Origin: Vagococcus allomyrinae
GTDB taxonomy: Bacteria > Bacillota > Bacilli > Lactobacillales > Vagococcaceae
Direction of reading: 5' to 3'
NCBI RefSeq assembly: GCF_017829975.1
Contig: NZ_JAEEGA010000022.1
Location: 1 to 64,000 of the forward strand
Length of the DNA: 64,000 nt
A program made the translations under genes and the position numbers. Positions within the stretch are counted from its first letter, which is position 1. Each line of letters begins with the position of its first letter. The notes under the pieces are model-generated. The model did not search any database, had not been told where the DNA came from, and saw nothing but the letters and a program-made list of their open reading frames with translations. Below are positions 35,594 to 44,888 of the stretch, piece after piece.

Positions 35594-38236
35594 ATGTTAG
35601 AAGAGAAAAATTTAGCACCAAAGTATGCACCTCAAGAAGTTGAAAAGGGACGGTACGCTAAATGGGTTGAAGACAAACGGTTTGTACCGAGTGAGGATCC
35701 AAAGGCTGAACCTTATTCCATCGTTATTCCGCCGCCAAATGTGACGGGGAAACTTCATTTAGGACACGCCTGGGATACGACACTACAAGATATTATTATC
35801 CGTCACAAACGGATGCAAGGCTATGACACCCTGTGGTTACCAGGAATGGACCATGCTGGGATAGCCACTCAAACGAAAGTGGAAGAGAAGCTGGCTGAAG
35901 ACGGGCTAACTCGTTACGATTTAGGTCGTGAAAAGTTCGTTGAAAAAACCTGGGAATGGAAAGAAGAGTACGCTGGCCATATCCGTGATCAGTGGGCCAA
36001 AATTGGCATCTCCGTTGATTATTCTCGGGAGCGTTTCACATTAGATGAAGGCTTGTCAGAAGCAGTTCGCAAGGTATTTGTGACGCTTTATGAAAAAGGG
36101 TTAATCTATCGCGGGGAATACATTATTAACTGGGATCCTAAGGCTAAAACAGCCTTATCCGATATAGAGGTAATTCACAAAGATGTGGAAGGGGCCTTTT
36201 ATCACATGAGCTATTTACTAGCTGATGGCAGCGGTGAGTCAGTCGAAATTGCCACAACTCGTCCTGAAACGATGTTAGGCGATACCGCAGTTGCGGTTCA
36301 CCCTGAAGACGAGCGTTACCAGCACTTAATTGGTCAAAAGGTGATTTTACCACTGATCAACAAAGAGATTCCCGTTATTGCGGATGAATACGTTGATCCG
36401 GAGTTCGGAACGGGGGTTGTGAAAATTACCCCGGCCCATGATCCAAATGACTTTGAAGTAGGCAATCGTCATGACTTACCACGAGTGAACGTGATGAATG
36501 AAGATGGTTCGATTAATGCTTTAGGTGTCAAGTACGAGGGCATGGATCGTTTTGCGGCCCGCAAAGCCGTGATTAAAGATCTGGAAGCTGAAGGGCGTCT
36601 GGTAAAAATAGAAAAGATGGTTCACAGCGTTGGTCACTCTGAGCGCAGTGGGGTTGTGGTGGAACCGCGCTTATCCACACAGTGGTTCGTTAAAATGGCG
36701 CCATTGGCTAAAGAAGCCTTGGCCAATCAAGAAACAGCTGATCGAGTGGAATTTTATCCGCCACGCTTTAATCAAACCTTTGCAACCTGGATGGAAAATG
36801 TTCATGATTGGGTTATCTCCCGTCAATTGTGGTGGGGACATCAAATTCCAGCTTGGTACCACAAACAAACTGGAGAGTTATATGTTGGGGAAAAAGCTCC
36901 GGCAGACAGTGAGAATTGGGTTCAAGACGAAGATGTCTTAGATACTTGGTTTAGCTCTGCTTTATGGCCCTTCTCAACGATGGGATGGCCAGATGAGGAG
37001 TCAGCGGACTATCAGCGTTACTTCCCTAATTCAACTTTAGTAACAGGCTACGACATCATCTTCTTCTGGGTGAGTCGCATGATGTTCCAAAGTTTAGAGT
37101 TTACCGGCAAAGCGCCCTTCAAACATGTGTTGATGCACGGGTTAATTCGTGCGGAAGACGGTCGCAAAATGAGTAAGTCTCTGGGGAATGGCATCGATCC
37201 GATGGAAGTCATTGACAAATACGGTGCAGATGCCTTGCGTTGGTTTATGTCCAACGGGTCAACGCCAGGACAGGATATGCGCTTTAGTTATGATAAAATG
37301 GATGCTTCATGGAATTTTATTAATAAAATTTGGAATGCCAGCCGTTTTGTTTTGATGAACACAGAAGACTTTACCTATGAGGACATACAATTAGAGGGAC
37401 ACCAAACAGTGGCCGATCGTTGGATTTTGACGCGTCTTAATGAAACGATCGATCGAGTGAACAAACTTTTCGAAAAGTTTGAGTTTGGTGAAGCTGGCCG
37501 TCACTTATACAATTTTATTTGGGATGATTTCTGTGATTGGTATATTGAAATGAGCAAAGAGGTATTATATGGCGAAGACGAAGAGCAAAAGCAAATGACC
37601 CGCAGCGTCCTAGTGTATGCCTTAGACAATATCTTGCGTTTACTTCATCCAATTATGCCGTTTGTAACGGAAGCTATTTGGGAAAAACTGCCTCACCAAG
37701 GAGAATCGATTGTCATAGCAAGTTACCCAACAGTCGTATCTGAGCTATCTGATGAAAAAGCTGCCCTTGGAATGGAAGTCTTGAAAGACGTCATTCGCTC
37801 GGTGCGCAATATTCGAGCAGAAGTCAATACGCCGCTTTCTAAAGCCATTACATTGTTAATTAAGACAAGTGACGATGAAGTCAGAGAGTTCCTGAAAACC
37901 AATCAAAATTATGTGCAACGTTTCTGTAACCCAGATGAATTGGTGATTTCGCCAGATATTGAGGCGCCGGAACTGGCCATGAGTGCTGTGATTACAGGGG
38001 CTGAAATTTATCTGCCACTTGCTGACTTGATCAATATTGACGAAGAAATTAGTCGCTTGGAAAAAGAACTGGCTAAATGGACGAAAGAAGTGAAGATGGT
38101 TCAGGGGAAATTAGCAAATGAGCGCTTTGTTGCAAGTGCACCAGAAGCTGTCGTAGCTGGTGAACGTGAAAAAGAAAAAAATTATTTGGAAAAACAGGCA
38201 GCTGTCAAGGAGCGAATTGCGACATTACGTAAATAA
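35594..38236 (+). CDS. valS: Valyl-tRNA synthetase
   Basis: Charges tRNA-Val. The 880-residue class I synthetase has the HIGH motif in [16 protein letters not shown] near 46, the CP1 editing domain (about 190-340), [14 protein letters not shown] near 440, the KMSKS motif in [10 protein letters not shown] near 522, an anticodon-binding domain, and the C-terminal coiled coil (from about 810) typical of ValRS. ATG 35594 is preferred: AAGAGGG lies six bases upstream, whereas ATG 35588 is directly against it. Followed 20 bases later by folC in the same T-box operon. Confidence 0.96.
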   Translation: MLEEKNLAPKYAPQEVEKGRYAKWVEDKRFVPSEDPKAEPYSIVIPPPNVTGKLHLGHAWDTTLQDIIIRHKRMQGYDTLWLPGMDHAGIATQTKVEEKLAEDGLTRYDLGREKFVEKTWEWKEEYAGHIRDQWAKIGISVDYSRERFTLDEGLSEAVRKVFVTLYEKGLIYRGEYIINWDPKAKTALSDIEVIHKDVEGAFYHMSYLLADGSGESVEIATTRPETMLGDTAVAVHPEDERYQHLIGQKVILPLINKEIPVIADEYVDPEFGTGVVKITPAHDPNDFEVGNRHDLPRVNVMNEDGSINALGVKYEGMDRFAARKAVIKDLEAEGRLVKIEKMVHSVGHSERSGVVVEPRLSTQWFVKMAPLAKEALANQETADRVEFYPPRFNQTFATWMENVHDWVISRQLWWGHQIPAWYHKQTGELYVGEKAPADSENWVQDEDVLDTWFSSALWPFSTMGWPDEESADYQRYFPNSTLVTGYDIIFFWVSRMMFQSLEFTGKAPFKHVLMHGLIRAEDGRKMSKSLGNGIDPMEVIDKYGADALRWFMSNGSTPGQDMRFSYDKMDASWNFINKIWNASRFVLMNTEDFTYEDIQLEGHQTVADRWILTRLNETIDRVNKLFEKFEFGEAGRHLYNFIWDDFCDWYIEMSKEVLYGEDEEQKQMTRSVLVYALDNILRLLHPIMPFVTEAIWEKLPHQGESIVIASYPTVVSELSDEKAALGMEVLKDVIRSVRNIRAEVNTPLSKAITLLIKTSDDEVREFLKTNQNYVQRFCNPDELVISPDIEAPELAMSAVITGAEIYLPLADLINIDEEISRLEKELAKWTKEVKMVQGKLANERFVASAPEAVVAGEREKEKNYLEKQAAVKERIATLRK

Positions 38237-38256
38237 TTAACTGGGGGAATTTGGAC

Positions 38257-39546
38257 ATGACTTACATGGAAGCTCTCGAGTGGATTCATAGTCGTCTGCC
38301 ATTCGGATCACGGCCAGGTTTGGATCGGATCAACGGACTACTTGATCGATTGGATAACCCGCAAAATAAAATTAAGACCATTCACATTGGCGGAACCAAC
38401 GGCAAAGGGTCGACGGTTACTTTTTTAAGGTGTTTACTAGAAGAGGCAGGTCTCGTGGTTGGGACCTTCACCTCGCCTTATATCACGGCCTTCAACGAAC
38501 GGATTGCGATTAATAATCGACCGATAGCTGATGACCATTTAGTCGCCTTAGTCAAAAAATTTCAACCGTTGGTGGCCGAACTGGATGAACAGCCTGAAAT
38601 AGCTGGTGCCACGGAGTTTGAAATAATTACAGCGATGATGTTTGATTATTTTTATAGCGAATCGGTAGACGTGGCGATTGTTGAAGTTGGTTTAGGTGGC
38701 ACTTTGGATTGCACCAATGTGATGACGCCGTTAATCAGTGGAATTACGACAATCGGACTGGATCATATGGATATCTTAGGTGATACCCTGCCGCAAATTG
38801 CCGAACAAAAAGCCGGGATCATCAAAGAGGGGCGTCCAGTTGTGACAGGGAATATCTCAACAGACGCTTTGGACGTGCTAGTCGCAGAAGCTGCAAGAAA
38901 AAGCAGTCCCATAGCCCAGTATCAAGTGGACTATCACATAACCAATCAACGCTCCTTGGGAATTGAAGGGGAGTCCTTTGAGTTCAGCAGCCAGGATTTT
39001 CAGTTGGCGGTTAAAATTCCACTGATTGGACAACATCAGCGAGACAATGCTGGATTGGCCCTTGAGCTATTTCGCCAATTAGGCCCAAGTTTGGGGTATG
39101 ATCCTAGTCAGGTCGATTGTTCTAGTGCTTTGCTAAAAGCGGAGTGGGCTGGCAGAATGGAGACGATCAGCGAGGCTCCCTTAGTATTAATCGATGGGGC
39201 TCATAATGAACCAGCTGTTCAGGTGTTAGTGGATAATTTGAGATTAGAGTTTCCTGATCGTCAGATTTACACAATTTTTGCAGCAATTAAGCCAAAAGCC
39301 GTTGAAAAGATGTTACAATTATTATTGACAGTCCCGAAAATGCATTTACATGTGACCACTTTTGATTATCCAAAAGCTTATGAGTTAACGGATTATCCTT
39401 TAACTGAACTGGAAGAGATTGAGCTGATTGAGGATTGGCAAAAATCATTGATGGAACTTAAAGAACAGTTAAAGCCTGACGATGTATTATTAGTCACCGG
39501 TTCGTTGTACTTTATTTCTCAAGTGAGATCGTTTCTGCTAGGATAG
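38257..39546 (+). CDS. folC: Folylpolyglutamate synthase / dihydrofolate synthase
   Basis: Adds glutamates to folates and may make dihydrofolate. The 429-residue Mur-ligase-like protein has IHIGGTNGKGSTVTFLR near 46, FTSPYITAFNERI near 71, EVGLGGTLDCTNV near 145 and IDGAHNEPAV near 310. ATG 38257 was chosen over a TTG at 38251; GGGGGAA lies upstream. The valS-folC order behind a T-box is common in Bacilli. Confidence 0.94.
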   Translation: MTYMEALEWIHSRLPFGSRPGLDRINGLLDRLDNPQNKIKTIHIGGTNGKGSTVTFLRCLLEEAGLVVGTFTSPYITAFNERIAINNRPIADDHLVALVKKFQPLVAELDEQPEIAGATEFEIITAMMFDYFYSESVDVAIVEVGLGGTLDCTNVMTPLISGITTIGLDHMDILGDTLPQIAEQKAGIIKEGRPVVTGNISTDALDVLVAEAARKSSPIAQYQVDYHITNQRSLGIEGESFEFSSQDFQLAVKIPLIGQHQRDNAGLALELFRQLGPSLGYDPSQVDCSSALLKAEWAGRMETISEAPLVLIDGAHNEPAVQVLVDNLRLEFPDRQIYTIFAAIKPKAVEKMLQLLLTVPKMHLHVTTFDYPKAYELTDYPLTELEEIELIEDWQKSLMELKEQLKPDDVLLVTGSLYFISQVRSFLLG

Positions 39547-39673
39547 GTCTTTGACCAGTCTGATTTAACAATGGCCATATGAAACAAAGGGGGATCTGGA
39601 AATGATCTGTGCTGTTTTCTACATTTTCGGTTAAACCAAAGAAGCAAAAAAGCTTTTCAAACAGGAGGTTCCA

Positions 39674-40339
39674 ATGATAAAAGAGTATAAAGGCATCATT
39701 TTTGACATGGATGGGCTACTTTTTGACACTGAAACAATTTATTGTGAGGCAAGCATGAAATTAGCCCCGAAATATGGGCTAACAGGCTACGATGAAGAGT
39801 TGTATATGCGCTATGTGGGGGTTTCTGATGAGGAATTACAGCAGGCCTATTATCAGGATTTCTCAGATGTTCCTAATGAAACCATCGACGCTTTTATGGC
39901 AGAAGGCCACCAAGAAGTCAAGCAGATGTTTTTGGCCGGTCAAGCAGCGTTAAAACCAGGCGTTGTCGAGATTTTGCGACACTTTAAACAAGCCGCTATT
40001 CCCTGTGTTGTCGCCAGCAGTAATATGCGAATTTTTATTGACATCTTACTGGATAAGGCTAAAATCCGTGATTTTTTTATTGACATTGTGTCAGCTGAGG
40101 ACGTGACCCGAGCAAAACCAGATCCAGAAATCGTAGAAAAAGCTGTGAGTAGATTAGGATTCCGTGCTTCTGATTGTTTGATGTTAGAAGACTCTTTTAA
40201 TGGGGTGCTTGCTTCTCATGGCGCTGGTGTGGATGTGATTATGGTCCCTGATTTACTTCAACCAACAGCTGAGATTCGTGAAAAAACCTTAAAAGTGTTG
40301 CCAGATTTAAAAGAAGTGAAGGAAATGCTCCTAAAATAA
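39674..40339 (+). CDS. HAD-superfamily phosphatase, beta-phosphoglucomutase-like
   Basis: The 221-residue subfamily IA protein has motif I IIFDMDGLLFDTET near 8, a helical cap, motif II VVASSN near 115, Lys in RAKPDPEI near 146 and motif IV LMLEDSFNGVLAS near 168. The second Asp of motif I and GLLFD are typical of sugar-phosphate phosphatases and phosphoglucomutases, but the substrate is unknown. The start follows ACAGGAGG. It lies between folC and radC. Confidence 0.85.
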   Translation: MIKEYKGIIFDMDGLLFDTETIYCEASMKLAPKYGLTGYDEELYMRYVGVSDEELQQAYYQDFSDVPNETIDAFMAEGHQEVKQMFLAGQAALKPGVVEILRHFKQAAIPCVVASSNMRIFIDILLDKAKIRDFFIDIVSAEDVTRAKPDPEIVEKAVSRLGFRASDCLMLEDSFNGVLASHGAGVDVIMVPDLLQPTAEIREKTLKVLPDLKEVKEMLLK

Positions 40340-40347
40340 ATGAAATG

Positions 40348-40396
40348 GCCTCTTTTTTACTTATCTTTAAGGTAAGAAGTAAAAAGGAGGCTTTTT
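40348..40396 (+). terminator. Terminator-like hairpin that includes the radC ribosome binding site
   Basis: GCCTCTTTTTTACTT (40348-40362) pairs with AAGTAAAAAGGAGGC (40377-40391), 15 pairs with one G-U, followed by TTTTT. The AAGGAGG in the 3' arm is the only good Shine-Dalgarno for the radC ATG at 40398. Confidence 0.75.
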
Positions 40397-40397
40397 G

Positions 40398-41093
40398 ATG
40401 GAAGAAATCGGCAGTAGAAATTTAATATCTGAAGTACCAGAGGCTAATCGCCCTCGAGAGCGGTTGATTCACTATGGGGAAGGGGCGCTGTCGGATCAAG
40501 AATTATTAGCCATTGTGCTACGAACAGGTTCTAAAGAAAAAAACGTGATGCACCTCTCTTTGCAAATTTTGAATCACTTTGGCAGCCTTTATGACTTAAA
40601 AATGGCTTCTTGTGAAGAACTTCAAGAAATCAAAGGGGTTGGTCCAATTAAAGCCGTTGAAATCAAAGCGGTGGTGGAATTTGGCATGCGTTTAGCGAAG
40701 GCCAATCAGCTTAAATTGGGTAAAGTCACCTCGAGCATGGAAATAGGTCAGACGATGATTGACGAATTGAAGGATTTGCGGCAAGAACATTTAATGGCCC
40801 TGTATTTAAATACAAAGAATGAAATGATTAAGAAGGAAACGTTATTCATCGGTAGTTTAAACCAAAGTGTTGCCCATCCGCGGGAAATCTTTCGATCGGC
40901 AGTTAAATATTCAGCCGCAAGAATAATTTTAGTTCATAATCATCCTTCAGGAGATACTTATCCATCTGAAAATGACATTGAATTCACTAAAAGAGTAGTA
41001 GAATGCGGAGAATTAATGGGGATTGAATTGTTGGATCACTTGGTAATTGGCCATCAAAGTTATTGCAGTTTAAAGGAACTTCGTGTTATTTAA
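40398..41093 (+). CDS. radC: RadC/YeeS family protein (JAB1/MPN domain)
   Basis: The 231-residue protein has an N-terminal UPF0758 helix-hairpin-helix region (LQEIKGVGPIKAVEIKAVVE, about 70-90) and a C-terminal MPN metal-binding domain with ILVHNHPSGDTYPSENDIEFT near 177, the JAMM residues His-x-His and Ser-x-x-x-x-x-Asp-like signature. Named RadC although a DNA repair role is disputed. ATG 40398 has AAAGGAGG 7 bases upstream, but this site lies in a terminator-like hairpin. Confidence 0.92.
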   Translation: MEEIGSRNLISEVPEANRPRERLIHYGEGALSDQELLAIVLRTGSKEKNVMHLSLQILNHFGSLYDLKMASCEELQEIKGVGPIKAVEIKAVVEFGMRLAKANQLKLGKVTSSMEIGQTMIDELKDLRQEHLMALYLNTKNEMIKKETLFIGSLNQSVAHPREIFRSAVKYSAARIILVHNHPSGDTYPSENDIEFTKRVVECGELMGIELLDHLVIGHQSYCSLKELRVI

Positions 41094-41131
41094 TGGAGGT
41101 TTAATTAGGGGAGCGGCTGAAAAGGTTGTAC

Positions 41132-41160
41132 TTGCAATTGTTTTATTAATACGTTATCAT
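41132..41160 (+). promoter_or_regulatory. Promoter of the cold-shock gene
   Basis: TTGCAA (41132-41137) and TATCAT (41155-41160), 17 bp apart, leaving a leader of about 120 bases, as is usual for csp genes. Confidence 0.65.
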
Positions 41161-41287
41161 AATAGGTGTAATTCTAGAAGGTTAGTACGTAGAAGTTGTT
41201 TAACAAGATGAATGGCAGACACCTCTATCGTACCACAAAAGTATTACAATATTATGTGCAAGACAAGGCACGAGGAGGAAACACAAC

Positions 41288-41491
41288 ATGGAACAAGGTA
41301 CAGTGAAATGGTTTAACGCAGAAAAAGGCTTTGGATTTATCCAACGCGAAAATGATGGTGGAGACGTATTTGTACATTTTTCAGCGATCCAAGGAGAAGG
41401 TTTCAAATCATTAGAAGAAGGTCAATCAGTTACTTTTGAAATTGAAGACACAGACCGCGGCCCGCAAGCAGCTAACGTTACTAAAAACTAA
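41288..41491 (+). CDS. cspA: Cold-shock protein (CspA family)
   Basis: The 67-residue beta-barrel RNA chaperone has RNP1 KGFGFIQ and RNP2 VFVHFSAI, plus [11 protein letters not shown] at the start and a GPQAANV end. The start ATG follows GAGGAGG. A long leader (about 120 bases) may carry temperature-dependent structure, as known for csp mRNAs. It converges with the DUF3042 gene and shares a bidirectional terminator. Which paralog it is (CspA, CspB, CspD) cannot be told. Confidence 0.95.
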   Translation: MEQGTVKWFNAEKGFGFIQRENDGGDVFVHFSAIQGEGFKSLEEGQSVTFEIEDTDRGPQAANVTKN

Positions 41492-41504
41492 TTTAAACTT
41501 TAAT

Positions 41505-41548
41505 CAAAAACACCCAGTCCACTATTACAGGAGACTGGGTGTTTTTTT
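41505..41548. terminator. Bidirectional terminator, csp / DUF3042
   Basis: AAAAACACCCAGTC (41506-41519) pairs with GACTGGGTGTTTTT (41533-41546); A-run on one side and T-run on the other. Confidence 0.85.
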
Positions 41549-41566
41549 CTTTTAAGGAGGTTCTGA

Positions 41567-41734
41567 CTAACGAGCACGACTTTTGCGCATTGCTTTGCGA
41601 CGGTTGTCGTCAATCATGTTTTCTTTTTCTTCAATTGGTTCGATGACTGTCTTTTTGACACCATATAAGATACCCGCTAGAGTAGCCACTGTTACAGTTG
41701 TTCCTGCTAGGAAACCAGATACAAATTTTTTCAT
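41567..41734 (-). CDS. DUF3042 family microprotein
   Basis: A 55-residue protein with an N-terminal membrane-like segment (KKFVSGFLAGTTVTVATLAG) and a charged tail with IEPIEEKENMIDDNRRKAM and a basic RKSRAR end. This is the pattern of DUF3042, a small family of Lactobacillales with unknown function. The minus-strand start 41734 follows AAGGTGA by 7 bases; another ATG sits three bases upstream at 41737. It is convergent with the csp gene. Confidence 0.88.
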   Translation of the reverse strand: MKKFVSGFLAGTTVTVATLAGILYGVKKTVIEPIEEKENMIDDNRRKAMRKSRAR

Positions 41735-41911
41735 CATTAATCACCTTTTCATCTATTAGATATGTTCTATTATCCAACAGATTGTTAAAAAAAGCTAGTG
41801 ATATACTATTTTGATTTAGGGGAAGCGCGGTGAAAGGGGAAAGTCTATCTTTCTTCTACTACTTTGGCTTGGAAAGTGATAGAATTAGGAATGAATTGGA
41901 GGTTGGTGGAA

Positions 41912-42673
41912 ATGACAAAAGTAATTGCTCATCGTGGTAGTAAAGGAACTCATCCTGAAAATACGATTGCCGCTTTTTTAGAAGCCGTTGACTGTCAGTG
42001 TGATGGGATTGAATTAGACGTCCAATACACGAAAGATAAAGTGTTGGTTGTCATTCATGATAATTCAGTTGATCGGACAACCAATGGACGGGGAGAAGTT
42101 GATCACTTAACGCTGCAAGAAATTCAACAACTGGATGCTGGAAGTTGGTTTGACGAAATTTACAGGGATCAGCGGGTGCCGCTTTTGACGGAAGTGTTGG
42201 AGTTGTTAAAGGAAAGAGAATTTAAGGGCTTGCTTAATATTGAAATAAAGACGGATGAAAAACCTTATATGGGGATTGAAGAGGATCTTGTCAAAGTGAT
42301 GCAAAGTCAACCATGGCCTTTTGACTACCTTTATTCAAGTTTTAATTTGGCGTCTCTCGAATTGGCTCAACAACTGGACCCAACGGCGCCTAAGGCTTAT
42401 ATTATTGGAGTATCTCCTAAGAAAATTAAGCAAGCTCGCGGGCTGTCGTTTATTAGTGCTATCCACCCTAAAATAGATTGGGTGAAGGCTCAGGGGGAGC
42501 GAATAAGCGCCTATCCGAAGGCGGTTCGTCCATGGACAGTCAATGACGAGCTTGATATGCAAGATTGTTTTAGAAAAAAAATTGCTGGAATTCATACGGA
42601 TTATCCCCGAGAAGCGATGCGTTATCGTCGCTTAATGTATCCTAATTTATCATATGGAGAGGTTAAGAATTAG
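41912..42673 (+). CDS. glpQ: Glycerophosphodiester phosphodiesterase
   Basis: Hydrolyses glycerophosphodiesters to glycerol-3-phosphate. The 253-residue TIM barrel has the GDPD signature: VIAHRGSKGTHPENTIAAF near residue 4, GIELDVQYTKDKVLVVIHDNSVDRTT near 33 with metal-binding Glu/Asp and catalytic His, and a C-terminal RPWTVND. No signal peptide, so it is cytoplasmic. ATG 41912 has GGAGG 8 bases upstream. Its TAG stop overlaps the GTG start of miaA. Confidence 0.92.
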   Translation: MTKVIAHRGSKGTHPENTIAAFLEAVDCQCDGIELDVQYTKDKVLVVIHDNSVDRTTNGRGEVDHLTLQEIQQLDAGSWFDEIYRDQRVPLLTEVLELLKEREFKGLLNIEIKTDEKPYMGIEEDLVKVMQSQPWPFDYLYSSFNLASLELAQQLDPTAPKAYIIGVSPKKIKQARGLSFISAIHPKIDWVKAQGERISAYPKAVRPWTVNDELDMQDCFRKKIAGIHTDYPREAMRYRRLMYPNLSYGEVKN

Positions 42674-43614
42674 TGAGAAAAGAGAAGGTATTAGTGATTG
42701 TCGGACCAACAGCAGTTGGAAAAACGGCGTTAAGTGTTGATTTAGCTAAAAGGTTTAATGGTGAGATTATTAGTGGTGATTCTTTACAAGTTTACCGAGG
42801 GCTCGATATTGGCACTGCTAAAGCAACTGCTGAGGAACAGCAAGGCATCCCCCACTATTTATTAGATGTTCGCGATCAGCAGGAAAATTTTTCGGTGGCG
42901 GATTTTCAGACGAGCGGGCGCCAGCATCTGGCTGATTGCCATCATCGAAGTAAGTTGCCGATTGTTGTCGGTGGAACTGGTCTTTATATTCAATCATTGT
43001 TATTTGATTTTGAATTAGGGGGGCAGAAAAAGGACATCGATACTTCAGAACTTCGCCAGGAATTGACCGCATACTGTGAGCGATTCGGCGTGCTCAAATT
43101 GTGGGAGAGATTGCGCGATCAAGACCGAGGGGCAGCAGAAGCGATTCATCCCAACAATGTCAAGCGTGTGATTCGTGCCCTTGAAGTGGTTGAACTGACA
43201 GGCAAGAGCGTGACTGAACAGAGACAAGTGGACTTTCGTGACTTGGATAGTGCGTTGTATGACGTAAAGTTGATCGGGCTGACAACCGAGCGAGAAGTTC
43301 TTTATGAACGGATCAATCAGCGTGTGGACCTGATGGTGGCGGAAGGTTTGCTAACGGAAGCTCGTGGTGTCTATGAGCAAGGCGAGATCCAAGGGGCTCA
43401 GGGGATTGGTTATAAAGAGTTTTTTCCCTATTTTCAAGGGGAGTCTGACTTGGAGACAGCCGTTGCCCAAGTGAAGCAAAATTCCCGCCGTTACGCCAAA
43501 CGACAATTAACGTGGTTTCGCAATCGCATGTCAGTTGAATGGTGGGACTTAGTCGCTTACCCACAGCGGTTAACGGAACTTCAGTCAACAGTAACAGATT
43601 GGTTGGACAAATAG
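42673..43614 (+). CDS. miaA: tRNA dimethylallyltransferase MiaA
   Basis: Adds a dimethylallyl group to A37 of tRNAs reading UNN codons. The 313-residue protein has P-loop VIVGPTAVGKTALSVDLAK near 8, ISGDSLQVYRGLDIGTAK near 35, PIVVGGTGLYIQSLL near 96 and RRYAKRQLTWFRN near 276. It starts with GTG at 42673, sharing a base with the GDPD stop, after GAGAGG. The following hflX start lies 35 bases on, in the classic miaA-hflX order (hfq between them in many Bacilli is missing here). Confidence 0.95.
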   Translation: MRKEKVLVIVGPTAVGKTALSVDLAKRFNGEIISGDSLQVYRGLDIGTAKATAEEQQGIPHYLLDVRDQQENFSVADFQTSGRQHLADCHHRSKLPIVVGGTGLYIQSLLFDFELGGQKKDIDTSELRQELTAYCERFGVLKLWERLRDQDRGAAEAIHPNNVKRVIRALEVVELTGKSVTEQRQVDFRDLDSALYDVKLIGLTTEREVLYERINQRVDLMVAEGLLTEARGVYEQGEIQGAQGIGYKEFFPYFQGESDLETAVAQVKQNSRRYAKRQLTWFRNRMSVEWWDLVAYPQRLTELQSTVTDWLDK

Positions 43615-43649
43615 ATGGGGCTTTTATTAGAAGGGAGCTTGAATGTGTT

Positions 43650-44888
43650 TTGCTAGAACGTGAAAAAGTAATTTTAGTCGGCGTAGAAACGCAAAGTAAT
43701 CAGCAGTATTTTACTGAATCGATGAAAGAATTAAAAAATTTAACGGAAACAGCTCAAGGAGAAGTTGTTTACCAACTAGTTCAAAAAAGGCAGATGGTGA
43801 GCCGTCAAACGATTATCGGTAAAGGCAAATTGGCAGAATTAGTCCAGTTAGTCGATGCTCATGAAGCAGACCTGGTCGTCTTTAATCAGCCGTTAACCCC
43901 TCGTCAAAGCCAGATAATTCATGAAGCTGTTAATGTGAGGGTGTTGGACCGAGTTCAATTGATTCTTGATATTTTTGCTATGAGAGCTCAATCGAAAGCT
44001 GGCAAACTGCAAGTAGAACTGGCTCAATTGAATTATTTGCTTCCCCGTTTAGTTGGACAAGGAACCAGTTTGTCTCGCTTAGGTGGCGGCATTGGAACCC
44101 GGGGACCAGGGGAAACAAAATTAGAGACAGATCGTCGTCATATTAGAAATAAATTGACGACCATCAGACGGGAGTTAAAAGAACTTGGGGCCAGTCGAGA
44201 ACGCAATCGTCAAAAACGTCAAGAGGCCAACGTTTTTCAAATTGGTCTAATCGGCTATACCAATGCGGGCAAATCAACTTTGTTGAACATGTTGACTGAC
44301 GCGCAGACCTATTCTGAGGACCAGTTATTTGCCACCTTAGATCCGTTGACAAAGCAGTGGCAGATGGCAGAAGGTTTTCAAGTGACGGTAACGGATACGG
44401 TCGGTTTTATTCAAGAGCTACCGACGCAACTGATTGAGGCTTTTCAATCAACATTGGAAGAAAGTCGCAACATGGATTTGTTGCTCCACGTGGTAGATGC
44501 CAGTTCTGAAGATCGCCACCTTCAAGAAAAAACTGTGTTGAGTTTGTTGGAAGAGCTAGAAATGACTAATATTCCCTTGATGACTGTTTACAATAAAATG
44601 GATCAAGTGGATGATCAGTCATTCGTGCCAACCCTTTTTCCTAATATAAAAATCTCGGCTCAAAACCCAGCTGATCGCGTGGTAGTCGAAGCTGGCATCA
44701 GACGTAAAATAATGGAGATGTTTGAGCCTTATGAAAAACACTTAAAGGTTGCAGAAGGTCACATCTTGAATCGTTTGGTGACGAATACGTTATTAGTCAG
44801 TCAAGAATTTGATGAAGAAGCAGAAGTTTACATTGCTAAGGGGTTTGCTTCCAAGAATTCTCGTTGGCTTAAAGGAGGAGAAGCGTGA
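43650..44888 (+). CDS. hflX: Ribosome-associated GTPase HflX
   Basis: Splits and rescues stalled ribosomes. The 412-residue protein has the HflX N-terminal domain (KVILVGVETQ, RQTIIGKGKLAEL), the glycine-rich RLGGGIGTRGPGETKLE linker near 135, and a G domain with LIGYTNAGKST (G1), DTVGFI (G3) and NKMD (G4). The start is uncertain: the best fit is TTG 43650 with AAGGGAG about 14 bases upstream; an upstream ATG at 43539 would lie inside miaA. The stop overlaps the next gene (TGATG). Confidence 0.9.
   Translation: MLEREKVILVGVETQSNQQYFTESMKELKNLTETAQGEVVYQLVQKRQMVSRQTIIGKGKLAELVQLVDAHEADLVVFNQPLTPRQSQIIHEAVNVRVLDRVQLILDIFAMRAQSKAGKLQVELAQLNYLLPRLVGQGTSLSRLGGGIGTRGPGETKLETDRRHIRNKLTTIRRELKELGASRERNRQKRQEANVFQIGLIGYTNAGKSTLLNMLTDAQTYSEDQLFATLDPLTKQWQMAEGFQVTVTDTVGFIQELPTQLIEAFQSTLEESRNMDLLLHVVDASSEDRHLQEKTVLSLLEELEMTNIPLMTVYNKMDQVDDQSFVPTLFPNIKISAQNPADRVVVEAGIRRKIMEMFEPYEKHLKVAEGHILNRLVTNTLLVSQEFDEEAEVYIAKGFASKNSRWLKGGEA

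Noticed and set aside
43539-43649. N-terminal extension of HflX starting inside miaA
   Set aside because: The extra 37 residues overlap the miaA 3' end in another frame, resemble no HflX N-terminus and lack a ribosome binding site.
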